A DNA stretch of 64,000 nt from Ptychodera flava. Its lineage: Eukaryota > Hemichordata > Enteropneusta > Ptychoderidae. The stretch covers positions 17,042,476-17,106,475 of the forward strand of contig NC_091931.1 of NCBI RefSeq assembly GCF_041260155.1, given 5' to 3'. Made by a program: the position numbers and the translations under genes. The notes under the pieces are model-generated. The model saw only the letters and a program-made list of their open reading frames with translations, was not told where the DNA came from and searched no databases. Below are positions 46,217 to 59,462 of the stretch, piece after piece (within the stretch, counting starts at the first letter, position 1; each line of letters starts with the position of its first letter).

Positions 46217-46559
46217 TTGTAGGTGGCTTTCCCTCGCTTAGACAGAGGGGACCGCCGGGAAATGTAAAATTCCACCGTTATTTGTGTCTGCCATGATGCG
46301 CAACTGGAATTACATTAAAAATTAAAAGCACTGCGTTATCGACAATTAGGGTTAAAGCACTTTAGAAAAAATGAGACACGAAAAGATGTCCCATGAAAAC
46401 ACACATACACCACGGTAAATTAAATGTTTACCTGCGATTCACGTTTTTCGACGTATAGAAGGTTTCAGCTGAGGGTTGAAGGCTAATATCGTAAGAAATT
46501 TAGTTGGACTTTTAGATTGAAGTTCAAGTTCAGTTATTTTCATCCTTGAAAGTGTTTGA

Positions 46560-46619
46560 ATGAACGAAGAACACCACTTAACATCTAAAGTTAGCGTATT
46601 ACCCGTGCCAATATTGCAG
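46560..46619 (+). CDS. Candidate first coding exon d (20 codons, phase 0 donor)
   Basis: ATG opens 20 codons (MNEEHHLTSKVSVLPVPILQ) ending at TTGCAG/GTGAGA in phase 0. Short, so weak evidence on its own. Confidence 0.18.
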
Positions 46620-48696
46620 GTGAGAGCCGATAGTTTCAGTAGTACTGCAGGCTACGATTACTATTTCTTATCCAAGTTGAGTGGACCCCAGGCGATGCAA
46701 GTTTGGCGCGAGTACTTTTTTAGTGAATGCCTATTTTAAGCTCTGCCTGCCTTCAATTTACATAAATATTTGAGAAGTGGATATCCTAAACACGCAGAAT
46801 GAAATAGCTAACGGCGACGATCTCGCGAGACTTATCTAAAATATGTTCCACCCAGAATTCCCGCCCAAACCATAATTGTTGCCAAGATACCGAGGTGATG
46901 CATATTGGGAGCATTACAAAAAATAGCGCATACATTAGTATAATCGTTTTTTCCTTGGATTTTACTCAGCAGCTATCAGATTTCGACAAAATGTGATATT
47001 TCGAAATCAGAGAATATGATATTGCTCCTGTCTCCATTTCGTTGACTAAGAAATAGCAAAGTCTTTGTGGCGCTGGTTACGAATGGACTAATTCTGGATT
47101 GCGATGAACGCAACCCTCAGTAATACCGTTTGTGTGCCTTTGAAGGTCAGAACACAAATAAAACAGACGAACTCTCAAATTGAATTTTTGCGTCAATTCG
47201 TCTCTTATGAAATGGCGAGGCACACAAAGTATAGCTTATAGATATGCAAAGAACATCGCCCACTCCGCTTTTGCAATGTGGCGTAAAAAATTAATTTGTG
47301 TACCCACACTACTAGTGCCGCCTATCACGTATCGAGTGCATATGTCGTCATTTTACTACTGGTGACAATCAGGTTCTGTGTGAATGATCGGCCACTCGAA
47401 TTTGACGATAAGTAGAGTGATGACGTCTCACAAGAAAAATAATTCAATTGTTAACCTCTTCAAGTCCCGTTATGAAGAATGCAATCGGGTAACACTCCAT
47501 TATTCATTATGTAGTACAAAGTGACGTCATATTGATCAATATTGCAATAGGCGCTCTGAGTTCTTAGAGTCACTTTGTCCAAGATTGGTTCGAAAGTGTC
47601 TCCGATTGAAGAAGTGCGCTTGACGTAACGAACATATGATATCTTCGCGCTAGCTATAGCTTCAACTCTGAACTCCCTTTGTCGGATATTGTGATTTTGT
47701 AGTATCGTACCGACATCGCCTGCTGATTTTATTCCGCCTCTATTGATTATCACATAATTCATATTTTTCCTCTGTACTGGTGTTTATCATCGCCATTGTT
47801 CTCATTATATTTTTAGTCATCGACTGTAGTCTTTGCACTCTGATAATACAATGTGCTTTTACATCGCCCGCTTGATGTTATAAACTCTGTAGAAACTTTG
47901 CTCGGATTCTTGTGGACAGAGGGGCACCTAATTCGCATATTCCTGCATTGTCGGGGGTCGACGGTCTCTTCAGCCTTGGCACGACACCTGGGGACTATGA
48001 CTTGCAAAGAGCCAACGATGTCATTCCATACACGCCTATGACTTGGAGTAGCGGCTTGTTGTACCGCGCCATATTGCCCCCTCACGGTATCGTTACACGA
48101 AATTCAAGCCCAGTTAGGCTTGACAGCCAATGCAGCAGCCCGAATAGATGCATGAAAGCTAAAGTTTTCTTTCGGAAAAAGGCTCCGTTGGTCATACATT
48201 TTAAGTAGGCTTGATGCCGTGCAAAATATATGCGCATCAACAAAGATAACCCTTATAAGTTACAGTAACAACCAAAACAAATGACAACGAACAATTGTTC
48301 GGTTAAAGAGATATAAGCTGTAACTTGTGGCAAGTTTTTCAGTATTCTGTTTCTGTATATCAACTACCGTGTCTGACCGTAATCCGTTTGTCATGCTGAA
48401 ATTTCGAGTATTTTTTTTTCAACACAGCTTGTATGTGTGTAGTGATCATTGTTTATTGTTTACTATGAATTCTAGTCCGGACTTGAATACAATTTTCAAC
48501 AATAACAATGTAGATTATACTCATATAGGTTGTGTTGATATGTTAAATACTTGGCATTAAATTAGAGTTTGGGGATTCAATGCAGAAAAAGTGTAGGGAA
48601 ACCACAAAACAAAAGTTCTGAAAAAATAGCCAAAAGATACAGCTTATTGAGCTTTAAAAAGGCAAAAATGAGCTAAACCATAAGCACACATATATA

Positions 48697-48750
<54 letters not shown>

Positions 48751-49656
48751 TATGCACACATACATATCCGTACATACATACAGCATACAGATATATGATA
48801 AGCCAGGTCTTCTATAGTTCGAAATACCTCCTAGCAGCAACATTAACATTATTAAAATGTAAATGTATTGAAGTGCAGGGTAATTACCATTATGTTTCTT
48901 GTTTGTCGCTGAGAATTGGACTCCAAAATGGTAGAGATCATCAGATATGCTAAATCCCACCGACTCTGTTCTCTGCAAAATTTCCATTGTTATCCTAGGC
49001 TCGAGATAAAGTTCAATTTACCTGATCTTTCTTTTATTCGGTGCAGGGATGTATCAGCTTTCACATACTGAATTACAAGTGACAATACCATGTGATATGA
49101 CAGTTATGATTCAGCAGACACGAATAACACCGCTGGTTCAAATGACGCAGAAATGCGATGTCATCAAACGGTGGCATCAACACCTAAGGGCTTGCACCAC
49201 TAGCGCTGTAAGCGTGCCTGCGTCAGCTGTGCGTCGCAATCCCGCCACTTTTGTAGAATAAATTATGGTCCCTCCGCCAATGGACCATGCAAAAAATCAC
49301 AAGTGAGCATGAAGCGCTGCGACACGAGCATGTTTGCTTAATTTTTCATGTCCAGGTAAATCAGAACGATCAGTACCTTTGTCATTTGATATGATTTTAA
49401 TTATTAATACTGATCTAGTTTCAACTCATTGGCATTTTTCAAGGTTGGTATTACTTTGGGTTGAGCGTGATTCGCTCTGTTTTGTATCCAATACTCTCAG
49501 ATTATTTTAGAACATGATAAAACAGTCCATGCTCCATTCTCCTGAGAGAAAGTGTAATGTTTTCCACGTTTTTCCTCCTGGGCTTTCGTATGTGATCGTG
49601 CAAATCAAAGATGTCAACGACACTCGTGGTGTTATCGTGACTGATAATAAAAAAAT
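46620..49656. other. Interval without a recognised gene
   Basis: Contains a plus-strand ORF (47912-48208) of fairly even codon composition but unknown family, a TA microsatellite at about 48700-48745, and an acceptor-like GGTGCAG before a 70-codon ORF at 49049-49261. None is strong enough to call. Confidence 0.35.
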
Positions 49657-49773
49657 ATGACACAGCAGCCTAGTACGACTATGCCCTCAACGGCAGATGA
49701 AGCGCGCCAACAGCCCGTTGTAAAAGCAGAGTTGAATCACACACATATTCTCATCACGCTGAGATTTTCGACT
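49657..49773 (+). CDS. Candidate first coding exon e (39 codons, phase 0 donor)
   Basis: ATG opens 39 codons (MTQQPSTTMPSTADEARQQP...LRFST) ending at GACT/GTAAGTC, a consensus donor in phase 0. Polar, Thr/Gln/Pro-rich start. Family unknown. Confidence 0.25.
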
Positions 49774-49947
49774 GTAAGTCTGTGATTGCATCATCAAGCG
49801 GGACATATCAGTCGATCGGACCACTTTTTGTGATTCTACAAGACACAAGTGGTTGACAGCGAACTTGGATATAAAAAGGGGCCACTTAGTTCATTGGGAA
49901 CTAATTTGGTAACCTAATGAGTAAAATTAGTCTGCAAGCGATCTACT

Positions 49948-49982
49948 TGTCTGTCTGTGTGTCTGTCTGTCTGTCTGTCTGC
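49948..49982. repeat. (GTCT)n microsatellite
   Basis: Short CTGT/GTCT tetranucleotide run. Confidence 0.9.
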
Positions 49983-50697
49983 TCAACCCGAACACGTCTT
50001 AGTTTAAATCTCTCCGTATCTCAACCCTATTCCTCTATTTCATGCCAATTATTTCCCCACAGCTTTGAGCAAATATTTCGAAATATTGATCGTACCAGCT
50101 CAGTAAACTCTACATCTTCAAAGCACAAATAGGACTAATTCTCCACGTTCCAAACTTACCTTTTAAATAATGATCAATATCCATCGTATCGGCGACAGCA
50201 ATAGTTAGCTGAAAAAATAATTCAATATTCCTTTCATGAATGCTCGTCAAGTAATAAAATTAAAATTGTCCAAATCAAATTGGCGTGGAAGGAAATTGAG
50301 AAAATACGAAAATGCAAGCATGCACTTGATGATATCCATGAAGTTTTAATTAAGTGCAATCGGCTGAAATGAAAAGAAAATCCGACTCAAAAACACTTCC
50401 TCCTTGACTGTGGTTAATGTTTATGGGCGTCTCCCTCTAAAAGCTGAGTAAACGGGCGCACTGCGCATGTGGAATAAAGTACCCCTGTGCGCATTCAATC
50501 GTATTGCTGTCGACGCTCCCCGTTACCGTGGAAACAGAGCGCAGCCTGCGAATTGTATTCATCGATCTCGCAAACACACACAAACGAACACACACAAACG
50601 AACATGGAGAGCCGATAGGAAACACAGAAGGTCGGATTGTTAAGTTTCTTTTAATTTGGCGGCTAGCCGCTCGATATCTCAAAGCTGCCTCGGGACC

Positions 50698-50835
50698 ATG
50701 TCGTATTACGGCACTTATCGTTCTCTCTTTCTTCAACGGCCGACCTTACTGACGTTTGCCCTAAAGACACCGTCCCAGTCGGAGTACCTTGCGTGGCGAA
50801 GACGCAGAAACGGAGTGCTGGAGCATAGAGAAAAG
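50698..50835 (+). CDS. Candidate first coding exon f (46 codons, phase 0 donor), CpG-richer upstream region
   Basis: ATG in strong context (GGGACCATGT) opens 46 codons (MSYYGTYRSLFLQRP..., ...AWRRRRNGVLEHREK) ending at AGAAAAG/GTAGGC in phase 0. The 240 bases upstream are locally richer in G+C and CpG and contain an NRF1-like CTGCGCATG, as expected of a broad promoter. Of the six candidates this has the best promoter context. Family not recognised. Confidence 0.35.
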
Positions 50836-53800
50836 GTAGGCCGGATTACAGGTTTATATAGGGGACTGGCTTGCTGATGGGTACGTGTACCGATTGTATT
50901 GAATTGGATGCCGTGCTATGTCACAGACTTGCTTTGAAAGCCACCTGTTGAATTCAGTTCGAATTTTCGTTATATCTGTTAGACAGGGTAGACCTCCGTC
51001 TTAAGTACCAAAGTGACTATTTTCACAGTGGCCATGCGACGGTTCTCTGTAACGGGCTAGTAGACCGGGGGGATACAGGCAAGACGGGGAGAATGCAGGC
51101 GCGAGACTGAATGAATTTTGCTCAGAACTCGCCAGTTTTTTCGTCACGGTTGCTTCATGCTCTTCGGTCCAAAATACATCACACAGCAATCCTTGTTTGT
51201 ACGCCTAATTCACCTTTTTATAGCTTTACGTCGACGTTGAAACATCATGTAACACGCCATGAAAGCTTGAATCTGACCCAACACTGATCATTATCTAACT
51301 TCCAAGACTGTTGGTGGAGTTTATGAATTCGAAAAAAACCCCACCTATTCAACAGATGTTGAAACGAGAACCGTTCAAACAGCGTTGCGGGCTTGGCAAC
51401 GTCTACATTAGCTTAGAATGCAGTAACACAGTATAATGCCCTCACATGCTTACTATATATGCTGTTCTTATTGCAAACTGAAATATATATAATCTACTGT
51501 CATATAAAATGAAGGAAAGTGCTTAACATGCGCGATCTAGTGAGAAGGCGAACAATAATGCGTGTTTTCGAGCTCAGTACACAACACTGAGCAGAGACAA
51601 GAAAGTGTCGGTCGGCATTTTCGACAGAATTGTCCACTGTTGAATCGGCTACATCACTTCATGATTTTTATGACGTTGCTGATAGACGTATCTGATTCAA
51701 TGAAACATAATTCACTGATGTTTTGAAAATAATGTATTAGCTCGCCGTTTTTTCCGAGTGCCCAAATCATTTGCATTTAAGACGAGTTGTGTTTTATATA
51801 GAAAGTCGAAATAGTTAAAATGTACTGAACATTTGTAAAAATTACACCAACGTGACGTGGGTAGTACCTCTTACACTAGAAATTCCCTTTCAAATTTACG
51901 TGGAGTGCCACAGTTACAGAGCCCCTGATAAAATTACATCGCAATAAAATAAAAAATAAAGCAAAATAACAGTAGAAACATCACATTTATCACGATACGT
52001 AATTTAAAGTACTTAATTAGGTAAAAAAATATGTTAAAATTTGTCCCACAATCGCTATCTGACCAGGTGACAATTATGGAATCCAGCAACGTCGACCATT
52101 TCGTCGGCAGACCGAGGTCACAGATATTACCGTTACGCCGCTATCGTTGTGTATCGCTGATTTTTTTTATTGAAGTACACGACATATTTACTGGGATCAA
52201 ATGGGATTACAGGATGATAACAATTGTTTGACTTGCGATAGTGCGGTGTCGAGCAAGTCATTACCGAGATAACGGACTCTGGTAATGAACCTCACCGACG
52301 CGGACAATGGCGGGCGATCGATAGGTTGGGCTGGCTGATTGACGAATTAGGCATTTGCGATATACAGACATCCTGGTGTGTGAATCTTATGTATACTCAA
52401 TAAAGTGGTCTCGGGAGCCCGTCACAGTCACAAAATGGATGTGTGGTTTTAAAACTAACACAGAAGCCAAATCAAATTTATTTTGATGAATAATGAAGGT
52501 AACTGGGAATTTTCAAGACCTTTCAAGTCTGAAGCTTTTGTCTGTGGATAAAATGTTAGAATAGAAAACTTCACTTTTTCCCATTGATGTAACATGCGGG
52601 AAAGTAGTCATTTTGAATCTCAGACATCGGTTAATTTTAAGTTATGTGCTTCTCTGTCACCAGAATTAGCCAGTTTACAGCTGACATTTTTCCTTGATTA
52701 TGAAACGGAATCGTGTAAATTTTCCTTAGGGAGAGTTTACTCCCAGTTTGGGGATATTTAATACCTTAGTACGACATTAGCTGTAAATTTTGATTCTCAT
52801 TATATTTTGCTCTAGAGAACACGTATCATCTTATTCCTCTCTGTAAGGTACTGTGGAACACAAAGTTCGTGCCTCGCAAACATAAAGTGTCACGTAGACA
52901 ATACGCAACAAATATTTGTAGAAAACGTAAATCACATTTAAAAACTCTGAATTTTTACCAGCCTTTTTGCAATCTTCACGTCACATTTGGTATAGTTGTT
53001 TTTCCAGCATCATCAATATTTCGTTATTTATTTTATATTTAATACTTTCTCCCTATGGCTACGAATACTTTCTCCCTATGGCTACGGTGTATTGATGCGA
53101 GAACGAATGCCAGATGATGAAGGACGAGGACGTGAGCAAGTTTGTGTTTGCGGGTTCCTAGTGAAGCGCGATCGTATAATATTTACTGCAGCCTGAAGAA
53201 ATTTTGCATTTTATGGGCATTGCTTTAATGGAAAAGTTAATTGAATTCCAGGTAGATCTCAAATTCAGTCAGCGTGGATAACAATGGACATATACACACA
53301 GGCTATGTAATGTTGGCAAGATGAATCCCTTCAGCATGTTTATGAGCTAACGCAAGACGCTATATTTCACAGACAGACAAAAATATCGGAAAATACAATA
53401 AAAGTTACTGCTAATGGAGCCCTAAACTGAAATCGTAAACAGCTTTTTACGACTTAGTCCAGAATGTACCTAATGTGCAAAGAGCGATGTTGGTAAAATG
53501 TTATGCAAGATGTGTATTATATATATGACAATCCAACGTAGTGTTATCATGGAGGTATAGAAGTGATACTACCTGCATGGCGTTATGTGACAAAATGTAC
53601 TAGTACAGCACTCCAGTACACGCTCAAAGTAGGTAAAGCCTCGCTCCGCTGAAGTGACCTACTTGTTAAAGGTTTTCCCTGTTGCAAAGACGCAACACAA
53701 ATGCACCCTCGTTATTATCGCTGAAGCCAGGTACAAATCTTAACATGAAATTTAATGTTTGAGGCAAGCCTGCTCTAATTGATCTTGACTCTGTGTGAAG

Positions 53801-54220
53801 TTGAAGAACAAACGTACCGACTTGTGATTTTGTTTGCTTTCAGCGTCTGAGCGCAGTAAAACAAATGTTTGCCAACACATTACATGAACAACCGTGTTGC
53901 TTAACGAATACCGCCGCTTTCAAGTTGCTGTTGTCGACACAGAGAGGGGGCGCTCACTGTATTTTACATATTGTTGGTGTTCTGTGCTGTTTCCGTGAGA
54001 AGCCTGTTTTTTTTTTTCTCGTGATCCAATAATTCTATTGGCAAGCAAACTACTAGCGGCATCGGAGTAATAAATTGAGATCAGATCATCTTCAACTGGC
54101 GATCGTTTTTGCAATATTATACTAATCTCTGAACAATGAATCAGAGTCGTGACCGGACCTTTGTATTGTTCATTTCGTGTATTAACGATGCTGGGTATTC
54201 AGTGAATGAAAAAATTAGAG
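50836..54220. other. Long interval without a recognised gene
   Basis: AT-rich. Contains a 22-bp tandem duplicate (ACTTTCTCCCTATGGCTACG twice near 53042-53085) and a faint, strongly diverged family A MITE-like stretch at about 52495-52760. No coding exon recognised. Confidence 0.4.
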
Positions 54221-54221
54221 A

Positions 54222-54570
54222 GATTTATTGAATTTGATGAAAGACTTTAAACCTTTGCTCAAACTTGCCTGTAGCAAAATTTCAGCTATTCTTTCAAAAT
54301 CGGGAATAAAAATCGTGAGTCACCGAGAAAATTTTGGTACTAGCAGAGAAACAAAGTACCTAATGGCCGCCATCATGTGTACGTGTTATCTATATGGGGA
54401 ACGATAAAAATTCCCGATTTTCACAAAACGAAGGCGTTGAAAACTTCATTTACTCCATAAGCTTCAAAAATGAACCCCTACAAGTAAAAGGTCAAATACT
54501 ATTGTAAAATTTTGAGAGTCCGAATGTCTGTTTCCGAGCCACATTTTTACCTCAACACATATACAGACAT
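54222..54570 (-). mobile_element. TTAA-type MITE (family A), old minus-strand copy
   Basis: Minus-strand family landmarks in order: AAGACTTTAAACCTTTGCTCA, the GTGAC.CCGA box, GGCCGCCATC, CTCCATAAGCTTCAAAAATGAA, GTCTGTTTCCGAG. Ends are eroded and no TTAA is visible. Confidence 0.65.
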
Positions 54571-55950
54571 TTCCATGTCGAAATCCTGTAATATCAACTT
54601 TTCAATATTTTTGGTTGTCATTTCTGACCTCTTTGTGGCTCGTCAAGTTCAATTTCGGCATGTTGTGTAGTTAATTGTTCCGACTTTACAGTTCATGCAA
54701 TTATGGGGGAGTCACTAAATACGGGTAGACCATTTAAAAGATCACAACAATAACAGTCCCATGCACGATTACACTTGGCATTGTAGAAATATTCGCCTTT
54801 TCTTGCTTTCCAGAAAAACACAAAACTATGAACTTTTTGCTGTGGTCAGTTTTTGCTCAAAACTGACCTCGACGTGTAGGTTTGGTATTGTATACCCGAA
54901 CGGTACAAGCGATCACTCCCGGACGCCGTAAAATTCCGAAAGATTCATATACTGGATAATGTGAACTCTGAAAAAGAAATGGAAACAGCGAAAGGAAAAA
55001 AAATGCCCACCAACCTACCCAAGTTCGAACAATCATACCCGCTGAACAGAATTTTTTTCTTTGTGTGCAGTCGATCGTTTCCCAGAAGTTTACTCGTAAG
55101 CAAACAATAACAACCCCGCAATTCAATGGGATTGTCTTTCGTTCATCAACGTACCGGACTCAGGCTGGTTTTCTCTGTTATTGCACTGAAAATATGACAG
55201 ATGGAAATAATTCGATTTACCCCTCCATGGAGGGTATTGATGTTAATTTTGCCTTCTTTAGGAAGTGCTTCCACAATATCATTATGATCGTCACCTAGTT
55301 CACCTGCGTCGTCTATGTCTCATGCAGCGCCCGTACTATCATCGACAACATGATGTTTGTCAACTTGTGTTGTGCTCGGCTGCTCTCCATCTTCTGTCGA
55401 TTTGTCACCCACCCAGAATTTGACGAATTTGTTCCCTTGGACATGATTTGGTCCGAATTGGGTTCATGAAAATAGGCGATGATAAATCGATCGCGTTTCA
55501 TTGCGATCGAGATCGATCGTCACTGCAGCGTGCCTACACAATGCTACAACGCTAGAATTTTCAATAATTCCGTCATTGATACACTGTTCTGAGTTCTGCT
55601 TTCAAACTTTTAATACTGCTTCCAAACATGAGCAAAAAATTGCACCAGAATCCATGGAGCTTGAACCGCAACTACGTCGTTGGATGTTATTATCTATTTT
55701 CTACACTTCTCGTCATGCACGTCACCGAAGCTGAATGATGGGCGATATTTTGACTTTTCCGAAGGATTATTATGACCACAAACAACAGCAAATACACAGG
55801 TCACTACATTATGCGCTTGGGTCACCCTCTTATATATGGACTTCTTTGCTTACTCTTTTTTTTCGCGATTTCCGCGCTATCAGTAACTTTTTCTCAGGGC
55901 AAACAATGAATCTTAATGCGTAATTTGGACACTTGCGCAATCGAGAGAAA
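54570..55950. other. Interval without a recognised gene
   Basis: A 36-codon ORF near 55629 (MSKKLHQNPWSL...) has a hydrophobic centre that could pass for a signal anchor, but there is no supporting context. Confidence 0.35.
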
Positions 55951-55953
55951 ACA

Positions 55954-56497
<544 letters not shown>

Positions 56498-56499
56498 CC

Positions 56500-58373
56500 G
56501 CCATGTGTATTTTGCACTTGATCAACTGATACAATGTGGTATCTTAGACAGCCCTGAACACAACCATGCTTGAGGTTGAAGACTTGAGTCTGCTCTGAAA
56601 CTAATAGAAAGTCTTGATGATCGCGTAAATATTCAGCATTACTCGGTCCGTAATAATGACCACGTGTTGTTGGATGTCAGAGAATAAAAAATTGCAAGGT
56701 AACATGTAAAGGTACGACCAGCTAAGTCTAAAATTAATAAAAAGTTATTCACAGTTTCCTCCTAGGCTTCCATGTGTAGTGTATCAACATTTCGGGTGAA
56801 ATTCCAAATTCAAATTTTTGGTACCCATGTGTACTTGTAACCACTCTATTTTTACCGAGTACTTTTGTATCAATTATCTAAGTCTATTAATGCACATATA
56901 TTGCTGATTTTATGTTTGGAAAAATGTTCATAGTTTTTCATACTCTACCATGTATTGTGAATCAACATTTTTCATGAAATCCCGATACCAAATTCTTTGT
57001 ACACACTTGTATTCTTTACCTTCCACTTAAAGCAAATCTTGCTTACTTATAGTTGCGAAAAAATGATGACCTTCCTCAAAGGCGTGCGTAAAATTTCAGG
57101 ACCCTTCAAAATTGCTTGCGCGAAAAATAGCTACCCACCCCCCAAAAAATCGGCCCACCCTCCTGTAACTTCTGTCTGGTCCCTAAATTATGCTAGGTTA
57201 GGAAAGGAGCTCCGTCAATTATGCAAATTTGAAGCATTTTTATCGATCAAGGAACACGTTTAAGTAGTTGCGATTTCTTTGCATGGGCGAGATTGAAACA
57301 CAACACCGCCGAGTGCAATGACCATAGTCAGGGTGACCTGGCAACGGAGTGACCTGCCGGGCAAATATATACCGTACCAAGTTTAAGATCGTTTTTCCGC
57401 CTCGTAAAGGACAGGAATCACCTTTAGACAAATTACACCTTAATAATCAAGACTGTAAAGTTAGAATTTATACCTTTTTGTGAAGAGGATACAATGATTT
57501 CCAGATTTTGAGTATCTTCTGCAGGGTAATAAGCTACGCCTTGGGAGGGCGCCCTTATCCATGGCCGAAATCTGCTACATCCTCAACGTCTGCTCAGCTC
57601 ACAGTGTAAATGTGGCGGGTGATTGGTAAACGTGATCACACACCTAAATATACGTTCTCGGTGTTTCGCACCTGTCCGGTGAGAGGATCGAATACTCCTT
57701 GCGGTTACTAGACATATGTATGTGAAATATTTGAATGGTATAGTTACGATACCCAACGCGTTTTTCTGCTTTGACCTATAGTGTTTAAAATATTTGAAAG
57801 ATATTATTTTGTCTGATACAGACAATTGTTTCTCGGCTGAGTCACTAAAAGTCTGTTGTAAACAACACAATGTCAAACTATTCGAACAAACTACCGGGTT
57901 ATCAGCTCTGGTATATAGACACTTTGAAGCTGCGAGATTCATGATGAAACGCTTATTTTCTACCACAGTGATATATAAATATGGTTTGAAAAATCTTCAA
58001 ATTACGTCATCATTGCTAACGGGGAGGGGACCAAGGTTCATATTTTATAATTTGCAATTTGATGGAGGGACTGTTATTGCAACCACGTTCACACAATCTT
58101 CCCGCAAACGTTCCCCGATGTTGCGCCTTATCATGTTGAACTCACTCACTGTCACAAAAGTTTGGCGGAGGGACCGTGACTTGTGATCGCTCTATGATGT
58201 CAAGTCTTATGATGAAGTGAATTTTCGTATGTAGCAGGATGGGAGGAAGCTCAACCTTGATGAACAGGTTTTCTTTATATTGAATTTTTATAATTCCGAT
58301 ATTTAATACACGCCTTGTAGGCATGAGGAGCGAACGAACGGGAGAGAGATTGAGAGCAATGTTTCGTAGTACG
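56500..58373. other. Interval without a recognised gene
   Basis: A short C-rich CCACCCCCC/CCCACCCTCC fragment near 57130 resembles the blocks at 1030 and 8870. No coding exon recognised. Confidence 0.4.
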
Positions 58374-58383
58374 GGTTGCTGGT

Positions 58384-58513
58384 CAATCTGATTAAAATCA
58401 GATGTAGAGTACGGCGACCTGTACTTGCGCGGTATTCTCTTGCGACAGCGAGAGAATACCACGTACGCGTAAGTAGACGTCACCGTACTGTACATCTGAT
58501 TTTAATCAGATTG
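58384..58513. mobile_element. 130-bp palindromic MITE with 10-bp target duplication
   Basis: Starts CAATCTGATTAAAATCAGAT and ends with its inverted copy. The arms remain complementary through GTACGG.GAC to a GGTATTCTC/GAGAATACC stem near the centre. It is flanked by GGTTGCTGGT at 58374-58383 and 58514-58523. The 9-11-bp duplication suggests a Mutator-type mobiliser. Confidence 0.92.
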
Positions 58514-59462
58514 GGTTGCTGGTGAACGATGCCTTCAACACGTCATAACACAAGTTGGTTAATTAAGTTACGTATGAAAAATTCACACACAGTATTTAAT
58601 ATTTGAAGCCTTGCATTTTACAGCGACGAGATTTCAACGGACAAATGTGGGTTAACTGTTGGTTTTGCTGGTATCCTAAAATCTACTGCATATTGAAATA
58701 TACCCCTACGTCTAGTTTGAAATATCGATATCAATCTATGATTTCGAAACAAGCGTTATGGTTGGTCGTGATGCCTAATTTCTCCAACAGCGTTAAATAA
58801 GTTGACAAGAGGAATGATTTTAATGTGTTGCAGACATGCGCAGTGGCATGCAGCGCCGCCAACATAGACGTCAGAGTCAGAGAGGACTATAGGGCCCAAT
58901 CCGTTCTTTTTGTCACGATGTGTCTAACTAATTTAAGTCGGGTCGGATGGATAAATTTGACAGAGCCTTTGGCCACTGTCTCTTATCCCAGCAGCACAAT
59001 AATATTAATTAAGAAAGCACACATTGATATCGAAAAAACGAAATAAAAGTAAGAGTATAGTTCTATGTGCAGTAGCCTATCGCATGACAGAAACTGAACA
59101 TAAAAATATACCTTAAAATTCCTTTTATTGAAACTCCATTGCGATAAGCAGGTTCATCACAAGTATCGATGGTTTTATGGTAAAACACAGCCACATTCGA
59201 AAGCTTGCTATCGACTTGAACAAGAAGATGTTTGCTCATCGTGCTTGTCCCGTTGTGTTATTGTAATGTGTTAATGATTGTACATTGCTATACATATCTT
59301 TCACCCACGCAAGAAAATGGTCCCTCCCTTATTTTTGGATAGTCAACGGTCATGATTAGAGGTCATGATATTTAGTCCTCGAGCACGGCGCTAGCGCTGG
59401 AAACTGAGTGGATTTTTAAGGCCATTTTTGCTGAATCGGGGATTTAAAAGCGAGGTTACAGG
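58514..59462. other. 5' flank of the sulfotransferase, duplicated unit
   Basis: From about 58830 the sequence matches 62700-63320 upstream of the second copy (shared GCGCAGT.GCAT.CAGCGCCGCC, GAAACTCCATTGCGATAAGCA and AGCCACATTCGAAAGCTTGC), so the duplicated unit includes at least ~600 bp of promoter-side DNA. Confidence 0.75.

Noticed and set aside
47912..48208. 98-codon plus-strand ORF with protein-like composition
   Set aside because: It starts from a non-ATG codon after a stop at the frame's left edge, and no acceptor, donor or family was recognised. Left as an unassigned ORF.
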